A stretch of 64,000 bases of DNA from Streptomyces sp. SID12488 (GCF_010548275.1 NZ_JAAGLT010000004.1:248001-312000); one strand, 5' to 3'. Positions 39,226 through 48,082 are shown, counted from the stretch's first letter. The notes: generated by a model from the sequence alone, not told the origin. A program made the numbers and translations.

Positions 39226-40569
39226 ATGGCTGAGCGGGACGACCCGGAAGTCATCGGGCGCAGGGTGCAACGGCTGCGTATCGAGCAGGGGCTGACACAG
39301 CGGCAGTTGGCGGAGCCCGCCTACACCCCCGCCTACATCTCCACCCTGGAGGCGGGACGCGTACGGGCCTCCGACGAGGCGCTGCGGCACATCGCCGAGC
39401 GGCTCGGGGTGGCGTACGAGGAGGTGGTGACCGGGCGGCCCGCCCATCTGGCCACCAACCTCCGGCTGCGCCTGACCGACGCCCAGCGCACCCTGGCCAC
39501 CGGCGAGACCGAGGCGGCGGCCAAGCAGTACGGGGCGTTGCGGGAGGAGGCCGCCCGGCTCGGGCTTCTCGCGGAGGAGGCCGCCGCGCTGCTCGGGCTC
39601 GGCGAGTGCGGGGTGGACACCGGGGATCTCGCCGCCGCCCAGAACCACTTCGAGCTCGCCGAGCGGTGTCTGGCCGACGAGCCCCTGACCGGGCGGGTTC
39701 CCGCCCTGCGCGGGCGCGCCGTCGCGCACTACCTCGCCGGTGAACTCCGTTACTCCGTATACCTTCTCGAGTCCACGATCGACGAGCTGAACCGCACCGG
39801 ACTGCACGACCCAGACGCTCTCCTCCCCCTCTACGCCAGTTCCATCGCCCCCTACATGGACATGGGCGCCCACGCGCGCGCGGCCCAGGCGGCCGAACTC
39901 GCCCTCGCGCTCGCCCCGCAGGTGAGCGATCCGGCGCTGGTCGCCCGGATGCACCGGCAGGTGGCCCGGACGATGCTCGCCGAGGGACGGTACGCGGATG
40001 CCGATGCCTCGCTGGCGAAGGCCGCCGAGCTGTACCGGCAGCTGCAGATCCGTACCGAGCTGGCCAACTGCCACTGGATGCGCGGGTATCTGTACGCCCA
40101 GCAGGGCGAACTCGCCCGCGCCGAGGCCGAGTTGCGGGAGGCGCACGCCATGCTCTCCGCCAAGCGTGCCGCCCTCTACAGCAGCCAGGTCACGGTCGAA
40201 CTCGCCGACGTACTGCACCGGCGCGGCAAGTCGGACGAGGCGGCGGCGCTCCTGCACGACGTACTCGGGGATCTGTCCTCGGAGCGCGGCGCCGTCCACT
40301 CGGCAGCCGCCCACCGCCTGCTCGGCATCATCGCCGAGGACGCCCGTGACACGGAGAGGGCGGAGGAGCACTACGTCCGCGCCCTGAGCGTCCTGGAGCG
40401 CGCGGGCGCCGCCGGCGACCTCGCCGACCTGTGCCGGCTGCTCGGCGATCTGCTGCGCCGGACGGGCCGGGTGGAGGCCGCGCTGGACGCGTACCGGACG
40501 GGGCTGGGGCATCGTACGGCACCTGGGACCACCACCCTGGGCCCGGCGCCCGCACAGCCTCCTCTTTGA
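39226..40569 (+). CDS. XRE-TPR regulator, RRNPP-like
   Basis: 447 aa from ATG 39226 with GGGGAG upstream. The N-terminal XRE HTH (RRVQRLRIEQGLTQRQLAEP, AYISTLEAGRVRASDEALRH) is followed by about eight helical-pair TPR repeats filling residues 75-430 (for example YADADASLAKAAELYRQLQI and YVRALSVLERAGAAGDLADL). HTH plus a TPR superhelix of this size is the architecture of Rgg/PlcR/PrgX regulators, which bind short imported peptides. The divergent secreted-peptide gene and palindrome make a signalling role plausible. Alternatively it is one of many orphan HTH-TPR regulators of Streptomyces. Confidence 0.88.
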   Translation: MAERDDPEVIGRRVQRLRIEQGLTQRQLAEPAYTPAYISTLEAGRVRASDEALRHIAERLGVAYEEVVTGRPAHLATNLRLRLTDAQRTLATGETEAAAKQYGALREEAARLGLLAEEAAALLGLGECGVDTGDLAAAQNHFELAERCLADEPLTGRVPALRGRAVAHYLAGELRYSVYLLESTIDELNRTGLHDPDALLPLYASSIAPYMDMGAHARAAQAAELALALAPQVSDPALVARMHRQVARTMLAEGRYADADASLAKAAELYRQLQIRTELANCHWMRGYLYAQQGELARAEAELREAHAMLSAKRAALYSSQVTVELADVLHRRGKSDEAAALLHDVLGDLSSERGAVHSAAAHRLLGIIAEDARDTERAEEHYVRALSVLERAGAAGDLADLCRLLGDLLRRTGRVEAALDAYRTGLGHRTAPGTTTLGPAPAQPPL

Positions 40570-40626
40570 CGAATCGGGGGCAGCGCACAGTACGGGCGGT
40601 TACCCTTCGGCCGGAACTATGAACAT

Positions 40627-41745
40627 TTGACCGGATCGGAACGGTACGGGCGCTTGGACGGCGAGCACGGCGAGCACGGCGAGCACGGCGAGCACGGCGA
40701 GCACGGCGAAGGGTATCGGGGAGAGTACGGCGGATACGGCGGTGGCGGGCGGAGCGTGGCCGACGGGCTGAGGCTCGTCGTGCGCGCGTTCGTGTACGTC
40801 GTCGTCGGGGGCGTCGCGCTGATCGCGATCGTGACCGTCGCCTCCGTCCTCGGGCCGACCGTCGCCCTGGACCTGTACACGCCCGCCGTGGCCGCCTGGT
40901 GGACGGTGTTCACGGCGGTGGTGGTGCAGGGGGTGCCGTTCCTGCTGCTGGGCACGCTGGTGTCGGCGGCGATCGGGGCGTTCGTCCCGGAGAAGGTGTT
41001 CACCCGGCTGCTCCCGCGCAACCAGGCGCTCGCCGTGCCGATCGCGGGCGTGGCGGGGGTCGTCCTGCCGGGGTGTGAGTGCGCGTCCGTGCCGGTGGCG
41101 GGGAGTCTGATGCGGCGAGGGGTGGCCCCGGCCGCCGCGCTCGCTTTCCTGCTCTCCGCTCCGGCCATCAACCCCGTGGTGCTGGTGGCCACCTCGATCG
41201 CCTTCCCCGGCCAGCCGAAAATGGTGCTCGGGCGGCTGGTGGCGTCGCTGGTCACGGCCGTGGTCATGGGCTGGCTGTGGGCACGGTTCGGGCGGGAGGA
41301 GTGGCTGCGGAAGCCCACGTCGGGGGGTATCGGGTCGTCGGCAGTCGGCTGGCGCGGGTTCCTGGCCGGGCTCCAGCACGACTTCCTGCACGCGGGCGGC
41401 TTTCTGGTGCTGGGTGCGGGGGCGGCGGCGACCTTCAACATCGTCGTACCGAGGTCCCTGCTCGACGTGTTCACCGGCTCGGCGTGGCTGTCGGTGCTGC
41501 TGCTCGCCGTACTGGCGGTCGTGCTGTGCGTGTGCAGCGAGGCGGACGCCTTCGTCGCGGCCTCCCTCAGCGGCTTCTCCCCCACGGCCCGGCTCGCCTT
41601 CATGGTGGTCGGCCCGATGGTCGACCTGAAGCTGATCGCCCTCCAGGCGGGCACCTTCGGCCGGTCCTTCGCCGTCCGGTTCTCGTCGGTGACGTGGGTG
41701 GTCGCGGTGACGAGCAGCGCGGTGGTGGGGTGGTGGTTGCTGTGA
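40627..41745 (+). CDS. Permease of the YcgR/UPF0718 (DUF318) family
   Basis: Up to 372 aa from TTG 40627; the start is uncertain, with a TTG at about 40654 and a GTG at about 40756 as alternatives. The N-terminus is a run of GEH repeats followed by Gly/Tyr, then about eight membrane helices. Family motifs GVPFLLLGTLVSAAIGAFVP, PGCECASVPVAGSLMRRGVA and CSEADAFVAASL are intact; the cysteines may bind metal. The downstream gene overlaps its stop by 4 bp, as for B. subtilis ycgR-ycgQ. The His-rich N-terminus and partner loop suggest divalent metal handling, which is inference. Confidence 0.87.
   Translation: MTGSERYGRLDGEHGEHGEHGEHGEHGEGYRGEYGGYGGGGRSVADGLRLVVRAFVYVVVGGVALIAIVTVASVLGPTVALDLYTPAVAAWWTVFTAVVVQGVPFLLLGTLVSAAIGAFVPEKVFTRLLPRNQALAVPIAGVAGVVLPGCECASVPVAGSLMRRGVAPAAALAFLLSAPAINPVVLVATSIAFPGQPKMVLGRLVASLVTAVVMGWLWARFGREEWLRKPTSGGIGSSAVGWRGFLAGLQHDFLHAGGFLVLGAGAAATFNIVVPRSLLDVFTGSAWLSVLLLAVLAVVLCVCSEADAFVAASLSGFSPTARLAFMVVGPMVDLKLIALQAGTFGRSFAVRFSSVTWVVAVTSSAVVGWWLL
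40660..40704 (+). repeat. Five exact tandem copies of GGCGAGCAC
   Basis: The 9-bp unit is repeated five times without change and encodes GEH repeats at the N-terminus of the permease. Copy number is likely to vary by slippage; the repeat keeps frame because the unit is a multiple of three. Confidence 0.9.
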
Positions 41746-42476
41746 GGCGTAGGCGGTACGGACCTGCCGTGCTGTTGCTGCTGACGGGCGGGGCGGTGCT
41801 GCGCATCGCGCTGTTCAGCGAGCTGTATCTGCGGTACGTGCAGGAGGGGCTGCGGCCGTACCTGGTGGTGTCCGGGGTGGTGCTGGTGCTGCTGGGGGTG
41901 GTGGCCGCCGTGGCGCGGCGACCGGCCGAGGGCGAACACGATGACCATGGCCACGATCAGAGTGACGGGCACAGCCACGGTGGCGGGCCCCGGGTCGCCT
42001 GGCTGCTCACGCTCCCCGCCCTCGCGCTGCTCCTCTTTCCGCCGCCCGCCCTGGGCTCGTACAGCGCGGACCGGGAGGCGGCTCAGCGGGCCGCGCAGGG
42101 TGTGGGTACGTTCCCCGCGCCGGCCGCCGGGAATCCGCTGGAGCTGACGGTCGGCGAGTTCAGCTCGCGTGCGATCTTCGACAGCGGGCGGTCCCTGAAG
42201 GGCCGTACCGTCCGGCTGACCGGCTTCGTCACCCACGGGGACGACGGCGTCTGGTACGTCACCCGCCTCCTCGTCTCCTGCTGCGCGGCCGACGCCTCGA
42301 CGAGCAAGGTCGAGATCCGCGACGCCGACGCCCCGGTCACGGACACCTGGGTCACGGTCACCGGAACCTGGGTGCCCAAGGGCAAGTTGGGCTCGGACGA
42401 GGCCTGGCCGCCCGTACTGGACGCGGGCTCGGTGAAGAGGGTCGCGGAGCCGTCGAATCCGTACGAGAAACGTTGA
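41742..42476 (+). CDS. TIGR03943-family (YcgQ-like) membrane protein
   Basis: 244 aa from GTG 41742, overlapping the permease stop as GTGA. Two membrane segments lie near the N-terminus. A loop between them is rich in His and Asp (GEHDDHGHDQSDGHSHGG), then another membrane helix precedes a C-terminal extracytoplasmic domain (TVRLTGFVTHGDDGVWYVTR, LLVSCCAADAS). The family always accompanies the DUF318 permease. The metal-binding-type loop supports a role in zinc or copper homeostasis, though no Zur-type site was found. Confidence 0.88.
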   Translation: MRRRRYGPAVLLLLTGGAVLRIALFSELYLRYVQEGLRPYLVVSGVVLVLLGVVAAVARRPAEGEHDDHGHDQSDGHSHGGGPRVAWLLTLPALALLLFPPPALGSYSADREAAQRAAQGVGTFPAPAAGNPLELTVGEFSSRAIFDSGRSLKGRTVRLTGFVTHGDDGVWYVTRLLVSCCAADASTSKVEIRDADAPVTDTWVTVTGTWVPKGKLGSDEAWPPVLDAGSVKRVAEPSNPYEKR

Positions 42477-42544
42477 TCTCGGCTCGCAACTGAGCTGTGG
42501 TGAAAGGATTCCACGGGTGCCGGACAAGGCAGGGCGTGGAATCC

Positions 42545-43171
42545 ATGACGGAGACGGAACAGAGGGCCACCCGGGATCAGCGGGCCCGCTTCGAGGCGCT
42601 GGCGCGCGTCGTGACGGAGCCGCTGCACCGCTATCTGCTGCGGCGCGCCGAGCCCGACCAGGTCGACGACGTCCTCTCGGAGACACTGCTGGTGCTGTGG
42701 CGCCGTATCGAGGACGTACCGGGTCTGGAGGCGTCGGGGTACGTTTCCGGCCCCGCCCCTGACCCCGACGCCGTGCTGCCCTGGTGCTACGGCGTGGCCC
42801 GCGGCTGCCTGGCCAACGCCCGTCGCGCGGACCGGCGTAGACGCTCCCTGCTGGAACGCCTGACGTGGACGGTGGCGGGCGCGGCGCGGGAGACGGGGGA
42901 CGCCGACCACACCGCCCTGCACGCGGCGCTTGCCCAACTCCGCGCGCTGGACCGGGAGGTGGTCCTCCTGTGGGCGTACGAGGAACTGACCCCGAGCCGG
43001 ATCGCCGAGGTGACCGGCCTGAGCGCGAACGCCGTGAGCATCCGGCTGCACCGGGCGAAGAAGAAACTGGCGGCCCAGCTGGAACGAAAGACCGGCCCGC
43101 ACCCCGGACATGAGACAGACGAAGGACAAGGAACCGCTACCGGAAACGGAAACGGAAGGAGCAGTCGATGA
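42545..43171 (+). CDS. ECF-type RNA polymerase sigma factor
   Basis: 208 aa from ATG 42545. Sigma region 2 (FEALARVVTEPLHRYLLRRA, VDDVLSETLLVLWRRIEDVP) and region 4 (RALDREVVLLWAYEELTPSR, IAEVTGLSANAVSIRLHRAK) are clear. An unusual GYVSGPAPDPDAVLPWCYGV insert joins regions 2 and 4. The GNGNGRSSR tail overlaps the next gene by 4 bp (ATGA). The partner downstream is a single-pass membrane protein that may act as its anti-sigma factor. Confidence 0.92.
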   Translation: MTETEQRATRDQRARFEALARVVTEPLHRYLLRRAEPDQVDDVLSETLLVLWRRIEDVPGLEASGYVSGPAPDPDAVLPWCYGVARGCLANARRADRRRRSLLERLTWTVAGAARETGDADHTALHAALAQLRALDREVVLLWAYEELTPSRIAEVTGLSANAVSIRLHRAKKKLAAQLERKTGPHPGHETDEGQGTATGNGNGRSSR

Positions 43172-43836
43172 ACGACGACGAGTTGCTGGCCCACCTGAAG
43201 GCCACGGACCCGGCACTGACCTCGAAGGCTCCGCGACCTGACGTCACCCGTCTTGTGGAGGCCACGATGAACACGAACACGAACATGAACGCAGCCGCAA
43301 CCACAACCACTCAGGTCGCACGGCCGCGCCGGCGCCTCGTACCGGCCCTGGCGTTCACGGCACTGCTGCTGGTGGGAGGCGGTGTCAGCTGGGGTGTCGC
43401 GCGGGGCGGAGAGAGTGCGGCGGACAACGCGGGGGCAGGTGTGGCGGGAGGCGGCCAGGTGCCCGGGCTTGAGCCCCTGACCCTGATTCTCCCGGACGGC
43501 GACTCGACGGCGGTGGTGAAGTGCGCGGCGCCCACACCCGAACTCCTGCGCCGCCACGAACTCGCCTTCGAGGGCACGGTGACGGCCGAAAAAGGCGACC
43601 GCGTGGTTCTCCGGGTCGACCACTGGTACCGCCTCGACGCCAACCTGGCGAACCCTACCGACGTGGTCCGCTTCAGCAGCGACAACGGCAACTCGGAGGC
43701 TCCGGACTTCCCGCTCGGCGCCCACTACCTCGTCACTGCCGACGACGCCATCGTCCCGATCTGCGGCGGCACGACCGTGGCGACGGACGAGGCGAGGGCT
43801 ATGTTCCAGGAGGCTTTCGGGACCCCGGAGAAATAG
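43168..43836 (+). CDS. Single-pass membrane protein coupled to the sigma factor (putative anti-sigma)
   Basis: 222 aa. A cytoplasmic N-terminus (DDELLAHLKATDPALTSKAP, DVTRLVEATM) is followed by an Asn/Thr repeat (MNTNTNMN), a membrane helix (LVPALAFTALLLVGGGVSWG) and an extracytoplasmic domain of about 140 residues. The N-terminal region resembles those of actinobacterial CU044-type membrane proteins paired with ECF sigma factors. No ZAS zinc motif is present. Coupling by ATGA overlap strongly suggests it controls the sigma factor. Confidence 0.82.
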   Translation: MNDDELLAHLKATDPALTSKAPRPDVTRLVEATMNTNTNMNAAATTTTQVARPRRRLVPALAFTALLLVGGGVSWGVARGGESAADNAGAGVAGGGQVPGLEPLTLILPDGDSTAVVKCAAPTPELLRRHELAFEGTVTAEKGDRVVLRVDHWYRLDANLANPTDVVRFSSDNGNSEAPDFPLGAHYLVTADDAIVPICGGTTVATDEARAMFQEAFGTPEK

Positions 43837-43886
43837 CGGACAGGAGGTCTCTTCCGGCAGTTTCGGGCCAGGCCGACACGCACCGG

Positions 43887-43912
43887 GGCGCCCTGCCGGA
43901 GTGGAGGGCGCC
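43887..43912. terminator. Hairpin after the sigma/anti-sigma operon
   Basis: GGCGCCCT (43887-43894) pairs with AGGGCGCC (43905-43912). It lies between convergent genes. Confidence 0.6.
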
Positions 43913-43946
43913 GCAATGTCCGTATGGGGTAAGGCACTTGAGGTTC

Positions 43947-44654
43947 TCAGCGCTTCGCGCCGCTGCGGTACGTCGAGATGCCCAGGGCCAGCAGCCAGTA
44001 GCTGAGGAGCGCGCCCATCGAGGCTGTCGTGCCCCAGCCGTTCGCCGCGTAGAAGTCGGCCGGGGTGTTGCCGAAGAACAGGGACGGTACGAAGGCCAGG
44101 TTGATGCCTGCCAGGACGTAAGCCGAGCGGGCGGTCCAGCGCGGGAGGAGGTTCGTGCGGGCGAGCGTGAAGCCGGTCGCCGCCAGGAACATGGCGAGCA
44201 GGAGGCGGCCGATCGAGCCGTAGAGGATGTACGTGCCGTTCACGTCGATCGTCGGGTCGATGGAGTGGTCGGTGGCGATCACCGCGCCTGCCTCCAGGCC
44301 CATGGAGACCAGGGTGATCGTGGCGTAGGCGAGGCCCGTCGAGGAGGCCAGCGAGGCCGCCCACTCGTACGCCGGGTGCACCCGCTTCACCAGTTCACGG
44401 AAGCTCGTCACGAAGACGATCAGGAACGCCAGCGCGAAGATCCCGACCAGCAGGCGGGCCAGGACGTTCGCGTCCGGGGGCGGGCCCGAGTAGATGAAGT
44501 ACAGGGGTACTTCGACGATCAGGGCGACCGCGGCGGCGATGCCCGCGGCGCCGGTCAGGCGGCGGGCGGTCGTCTCGCTCATTCCGGTCGGGTGGTGCGA
44601 GTCGGTCGCAGTGGCTGCGGCGGTTGTCTGCTGGGTCTTCGTCGTGTTGTCCAT
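43947..44654 (-). CDS. Six-helix membrane protein of unknown function
   Basis: 235 aa from ATG 44654. A Thr/Gln-rich N-terminus (NTTKTQQTTAAATATDS) precedes six hydrophobic helices, including GIAAAVALIVEVPLYFIYSG and LVGIFALAFLIVFVTSFREL. The topology and PPPDANVLARLL loop resemble DUF4386-type proteins, but I am not certain. No catalytic residue is evident. It may form an operon with nothing nearby; the lipoprotein gene upstream on the same strand is 123 bp away. Confidence 0.72.
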   Translation of the reverse strand: MDNTTKTQQTTAAATATDSHHPTGMSETTARRLTGAAGIAAAVALIVEVPLYFIYSGPPPDANVLARLLVGIFALAFLIVFVTSFRELVKRVHPAYEWAASLASSTGLAYATITLVSMGLEAGAVIATDHSIDPTIDVNGTYILYGSIGRLLLAMFLAATGFTLARTNLLPRWTARSAYVLAGINLAFVPSLFFGNTPADFYAANGWGTTASMGALLSYWLLALGISTYRSGAKR

Positions 44655-44777
44655 GTAAGGGATCGTGCCGGGCGCGGCGCTCTTCGTCCCTGGGCCTGAG
44701 CGGCGGATGTGGGGGTGGTGTTGGGTACACCTCCCGTTGTCTCCTCCCACGGCCGCACTGCGCCTCAGTGCAGGGCC

Positions 44778-45767
44778 TCAGTACAGGTCCTGGTCCTGGT
44801 CCGCGTCCTGGTCCTGTGCCTGTTCCCAGTCCTGGCCCTCTCCGTTCCCTTCCGCTTCCTGCTGCTGGGGCTGAGGCTGCGGCTGGGGTTGGACCGGGCC
44901 CCGCGTCGGGCTCTGGCTCTGCGTCGGGCTCGGGCTCTGGCTCGGGTCCTCCACCGGGGTCTGGGGCGGGGCCGGGGGGTCCTGCCTGGTCTGCTTCAGG
45001 CGTTCGGCGCCCACCTGGACCGCGTGGACCGTGTACTCCGTGCGCGGCTCGGCCAGGCCGCCGTTGGTGAGGACGATCGCGTCGTCGCCGACCCGTACGG
45101 CGGCGAGGTCCAGGGTGAGCGTCGCCGGGGCGCCGTCCAGCTCGCCGCGTGTCGACAACCGCAGGCCCTGTCTGGCGTCCCCCGCCTCCGGCAGGCCGAC
45201 CTCCGTGACCCGCACCTCCTGGCGGGCGCCGCGTGGTCCGACCGCCGTGAAGCGGGCGCATTTCCGCGGCATCGTCTTCAGCCAGGCGAGCCGTCCGTCC
45301 ACGTCGGCGCGGTGGGCCGCGGTGACCTGGTAGCGGAGCTGCCCGCCCTCGTCGTAGTCGTCGAAGCCGGCGACGGCACGGGCGCCGGCCGGTTCGCCCA
45401 GCAGCTCCTCCGTGTACACGGCGTCCAGGAGGCGCCCGCAGTCGGCGTCCTCCGTCGTCGCCTTGAGCAGCGCGTCCCGCCAGAGCGCGGCGCCCTCGGT
45501 GGGGGTCCAGGGCGCCCCGAGATCGGCGTCGGTGAGGAGGGCGCCCTGGGCCTGGGCGTCGGTGAGGGCGGTCGGGGTGGCCGGGGCCGCCGGGGACGCG
45601 GAGGCCCGCTGTGCGGCGGGGGAGGCGACGGGTCTGGCCTGGCGGCGTTCCATGGTGCCCCCGGCGCGGTCCTCGTCGTGCATGCACGCGGCCATCGTCA
45701 GCAGGGTGCCCATCCCGACGGCCGAGGCGAGCAGACGTACCGCACGGGGAGAGGGCCGACGGGTCAT
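44778..45767 (-). CDS. Putative lipoprotein with Gln/Pro and Asp/Gln-rich tail
   Basis: 329 aa from ATG 45767 with GGAGG about ten bases upstream. The N-terminus RLLASAVGMGTLLTMAAC is a lipoprotein signal with Cys near residue 28. The central domain of about 200 residues (ALLTDADLGAPWTPTEGAAL, RYQVTAAHRADVDGRLAWLK) is of a type seen in many Streptomyces exported proteins without assigned function. The tail is low complexity: PVQPQPQPQPQQQEAE then QDQDADQDQDLY, encoded by hexanucleotide repeats. It is divergent from the nucleoside hydrolase. Confidence 0.8.
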   Translation of the reverse strand: MTRRPSPRAVRLLASAVGMGTLLTMAACMHDEDRAGGTMERRQARPVASPAAQRASASPAAPATPTALTDAQAQGALLTDADLGAPWTPTEGAALWRDALLKATTEDADCGRLLDAVYTEELLGEPAGARAVAGFDDYDEGGQLRYQVTAAHRADVDGRLAWLKTMPRKCARFTAVGPRGARQEVRVTEVGLPEAGDARQGLRLSTRGELDGAPATLTLDLAAVRVGDDAIVLTNGGLAEPRTEYTVHAVQVGAERLKQTRQDPPAPPQTPVEDPSQSPSPTQSQSPTRGPVQPQPQPQPQQQEAEGNGEGQDWEQAQDQDADQDQDLY

Positions 45768-45932
45768 CAAGGGGTTCCTCCAGGGGCGCCGGTACGTCAG
45801 ATCTCCCTCCGACGGCACCATCACGCGCCCGGTCCCACCAGCGGGCCGGGCCGTACGGGTGAGCGCGGCCGTCGGTGAGGGTGGGAAGCGGAGGGCGTGG
45901 GAGTCTGTGCAGCCGGGAAAGGAGCCCTCACC

Positions 45933-46940
45933 GTGACGACTGCGGAACCCACCACCCACGCCCGGCCCGACGACAGCTCAGCTCACCCCGTGCCCGTGAT
46001 CATCGACTGCGACACCGGTATCGACGACGCCCTGGCCCTGCTGTTCGCCGTACGCCACCCGGGACTCGACCTCCGCGCGGTCACCTGTGTCGCCGGGAAC
46101 ACGGACGTCGACCAGGTCGTACGCAACACCCTCACCGTTCTCGACCTGGCCGGCGCCCCCGATCTGCCCGTCGCGCGCGGGGCCGAGCGGCCGTTGATCG
46201 AGCCCGCGCGGTCCGCCGCCCATGTGCACGGGCAGGACGGCATGGGCGACCTCGGCCTGCCCGCGCCCACCACCCGTACGACCGTCGACGTGGACGCGGT
46301 GACCCTGCTGCGCCGTGAGATCCTCGGCTCGCCCCGCCCGGTCACGCTCATCCCGACCGCGCCGCTCACCAACATCGCCCTGCTCCTGCGTACGTACCCC
46401 GAGGTGACGCGCAACATCGAGCGGATCGTCTTCATGGGCGGCGCGGTGGAGATCGGGAACGCCACGCCCGTCGCCGAGTTCAACGTGTGGCACGACCCGG
46501 AGGCCGCCGCGATCCTGCTCACCGCCGGGGTGCCGATCACGATGTACGGCCTGGACGTCTTCACCCGCGTCGTCGTGCCGGGGCCCGATGTCCAGCGGCT
46601 GCGCGCGAGCGACGAACCGGGTGCGCGGCTCGCCGGTGCGTTGCTCGCTCACCGCGACCCGGCCCTCACCGGCGACCCCACCCCCACCGGCAGCCTCGGC
46701 GACGCGGGTGCCGTCTGCGCGGTCGCCGACCCGGCGGGGCTGACCACCAGCCTGCTGCCGGTCGAGGTCTCCCTCGCCCCCGGCCCGACCCGGGGCCAGA
46801 CGGTCGTCGACCGCAGACCGCGTGCCGGCGAGTCCGAGATCCACCACGGCACACGGGAAAAGTCGCTGGTGGACGTGGCGTTGGACATCGACGTGGAGAG
46901 GTACGTACGGCTGTACCTCAAGACGGTCGAGAAGCGATAG
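45933..46940 (+). CDS. Nucleoside hydrolase (IU-NH family)
   Basis: 335 aa from GTG 45933 with GGGAAAGGAG upstream. The N-terminal calcium-binding signature VPVIIDCDTGIDDALALLFA is intact, and HVHGQDGMGDLGLP, TLIPTAPLTNIALLLR and FMGGAVEIGNATPVAEFNVW continue the family pattern. The enzyme splits purine or pyrimidine ribosides to base and ribose for salvage, using a calcium ion in the active site. There is no clear operon; the NCS1 permease 10 kb away is too far to imply coupling. A long perfect hairpin follows. Confidence 0.94.
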   Translation: MTTAEPTTHARPDDSSAHPVPVIIDCDTGIDDALALLFAVRHPGLDLRAVTCVAGNTDVDQVVRNTLTVLDLAGAPDLPVARGAERPLIEPARSAAHVHGQDGMGDLGLPAPTTRTTVDVDAVTLLRREILGSPRPVTLIPTAPLTNIALLLRTYPEVTRNIERIVFMGGAVEIGNATPVAEFNVWHDPEAAAILLTAGVPITMYGLDVFTRVVVPGPDVQRLRASDEPGARLAGALLAHRDPALTGDPTPTGSLGDAGAVCAVADPAGLTTSLLPVEVSLAPGPTRGQTVVDRRPRAGESEIHHGTREKSLVDVALDIDVERYVRLYLKTVEKR

Positions 46941-47022
46941 AGAAAGCCGACAGAGAAAGCCGATAGAGAAAGCGACAGGGCGCCAGGAGTTCGGGAAACG
47001 ACGCCAGGGGTTCGGAAACGGC

Positions 47023-47065
47023 GTCCGCCCCGGTACCGCTCGCTGGGAGCGGTACCGGGGCGGAC
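47023..47065. terminator. Perfect 19-bp hairpin
   Basis: The arm 47023-47041 (starting GTCCGCCCCGGTACC) pairs without mismatch to 47047-47065 around a 5-nt loop (GCTGG). This is the longest perfect stem found in the window. It separates the nucleoside hydrolase from the convergent sortase-anchored protein gene. Confidence 0.88.
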
Positions 47066-47122
47066 GTACTGGACGTACTCAAGCGTTACTGGACCGGGTT
47101 CGGAGCCGGGTCAGGAGCCGGG

Positions 47123-48082
47123 TTACGAACCCGCGCGACCCGCCTTGCGTCGCTTCGTCGCCATCACGATCGCCGCGCCGCCGATCAGCAGCGCCGCGGC
47201 GCCGCCCGCGAGCGGGACGGTGGCGCTGCCGCCGCCGGTCTCGGCCAGCGGGGGCTGGGAGCTGTCCGGGCTCGCCGGGGTCGCCGGCGGGGTGGACTCC
47301 GGGGTCGACTCGGACGGCGTCGGAGTCGACGTCGACGGCGTCTCGGAGGCGGGCGGGGTCGTCTCGGACGCGGGCTCGGAGGGAGTCGGCGTACCCGGGG
47401 TCTCCTCGGCCGGAGGCGTCGGGGTCGGAGTCGGGGTGCCCGGGGTCTCCTCGGCCGGCGGAGGCGTGGTCGTGCAGTCCTTCGTGCCGCCGTTCCACGC
47501 CGCGATCAGCTTGTCCTTGATGACCGGACGGTCCGGACCCTTGGGCAGGTCGCCGTGCTCGAAGCCGTCGTTGGCGTCGAAGTCGCCGTCGAACTTGACC
47601 TTGCCGCGGTAGAGGTCGATCTGCGCGAAGCAGCCCGCGTCCGGCACCGCGATGTCGAGCGAGTCGGTCTGGCCCTGCTTGACCGTGACGGTGTCGAAGT
47701 CGACGAAGACCTGCAGGCCCGAGGTGCCGAAGGTGGCGCCGTGGGCGATGTAGGAGGCGAGGGAGGCGGTGCAGGTGCTGGCGTCACCGGCGGTGCGGAC
47801 CTTGATGTGGACCTTGCCGTCCTCGGTGGGCTTGAGGTTCTGGTCGTCGACGCGGACCGAGTCGAAGAAGTTCTGCCCGTCGACGGAGAACTGGCAGCGG
47901 TCGGCCTCGGTCTTCGTGCCCGCGCCGGCGCCGGGCTTGTAGCCACCGGTCTTGGAGCCCCAGCCGTCGCCGCCGGGTGTGCCGGTGGCCGAGGCCCCCG
48001 AGGCGGAGGCCGCGCAGAGAGCGATCGCGGCGGCGCCGGTCCCCAGAAGGTGCAGCGCGTTGACACGTCTCAGTATGGACAT
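47123..48082 (-). CDS. LAETG sortase-anchored surface protein
   Basis: 319 aa from ATG 48082. It has an N-terminal signal peptide (LHLLGTGAAAIALCAASASG), a mature beta-rich domain with paired cysteines (RCQFSVDGQNFFDSVRVDDQ, TCTASLASYIAHGATFGTSG) and a long Pro/Thr/Glu/Ser wall-spanning stem of repeated PPAEETPGTPTP units. It ends with the sortase class E motif LAETG, a hydrophobic helix and KRRKAGR. It should be anchored to peptidoglycan by a sortase. The protein's role is unknown. Confidence 0.93.
   Translation of the reverse strand: MSILRRVNALHLLGTGAAAIALCAASASGASATGTPGGDGWGSKTGGYKPGAGAGTKTEADRCQFSVDGQNFFDSVRVDDQNLKPTEDGKVHIKVRTAGDASTCTASLASYIAHGATFGTSGLQVFVDFDTVTVKQGQTDSLDIAVPDAGCFAQIDLYRGKVKFDGDFDANDGFEHGDLPKGPDRPVIKDKLIAAWNGGTKDCTTTPPPAEETPGTPTPTPTPPAEETPGTPTPSEPASETTPPASETPSTSTPTPSESTPESTPPATPASPDSSQPPLAETGGGSATVPLAGGAAALLIGGAAIVMATKRRKAGRAGS

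Noticed and set aside
40617..42686. 689-codon open frame antisense to the permease and its partner
   Set aside because: The frame covers two well-supported genes and has no RBS or homology; it is a coding-bias shadow.
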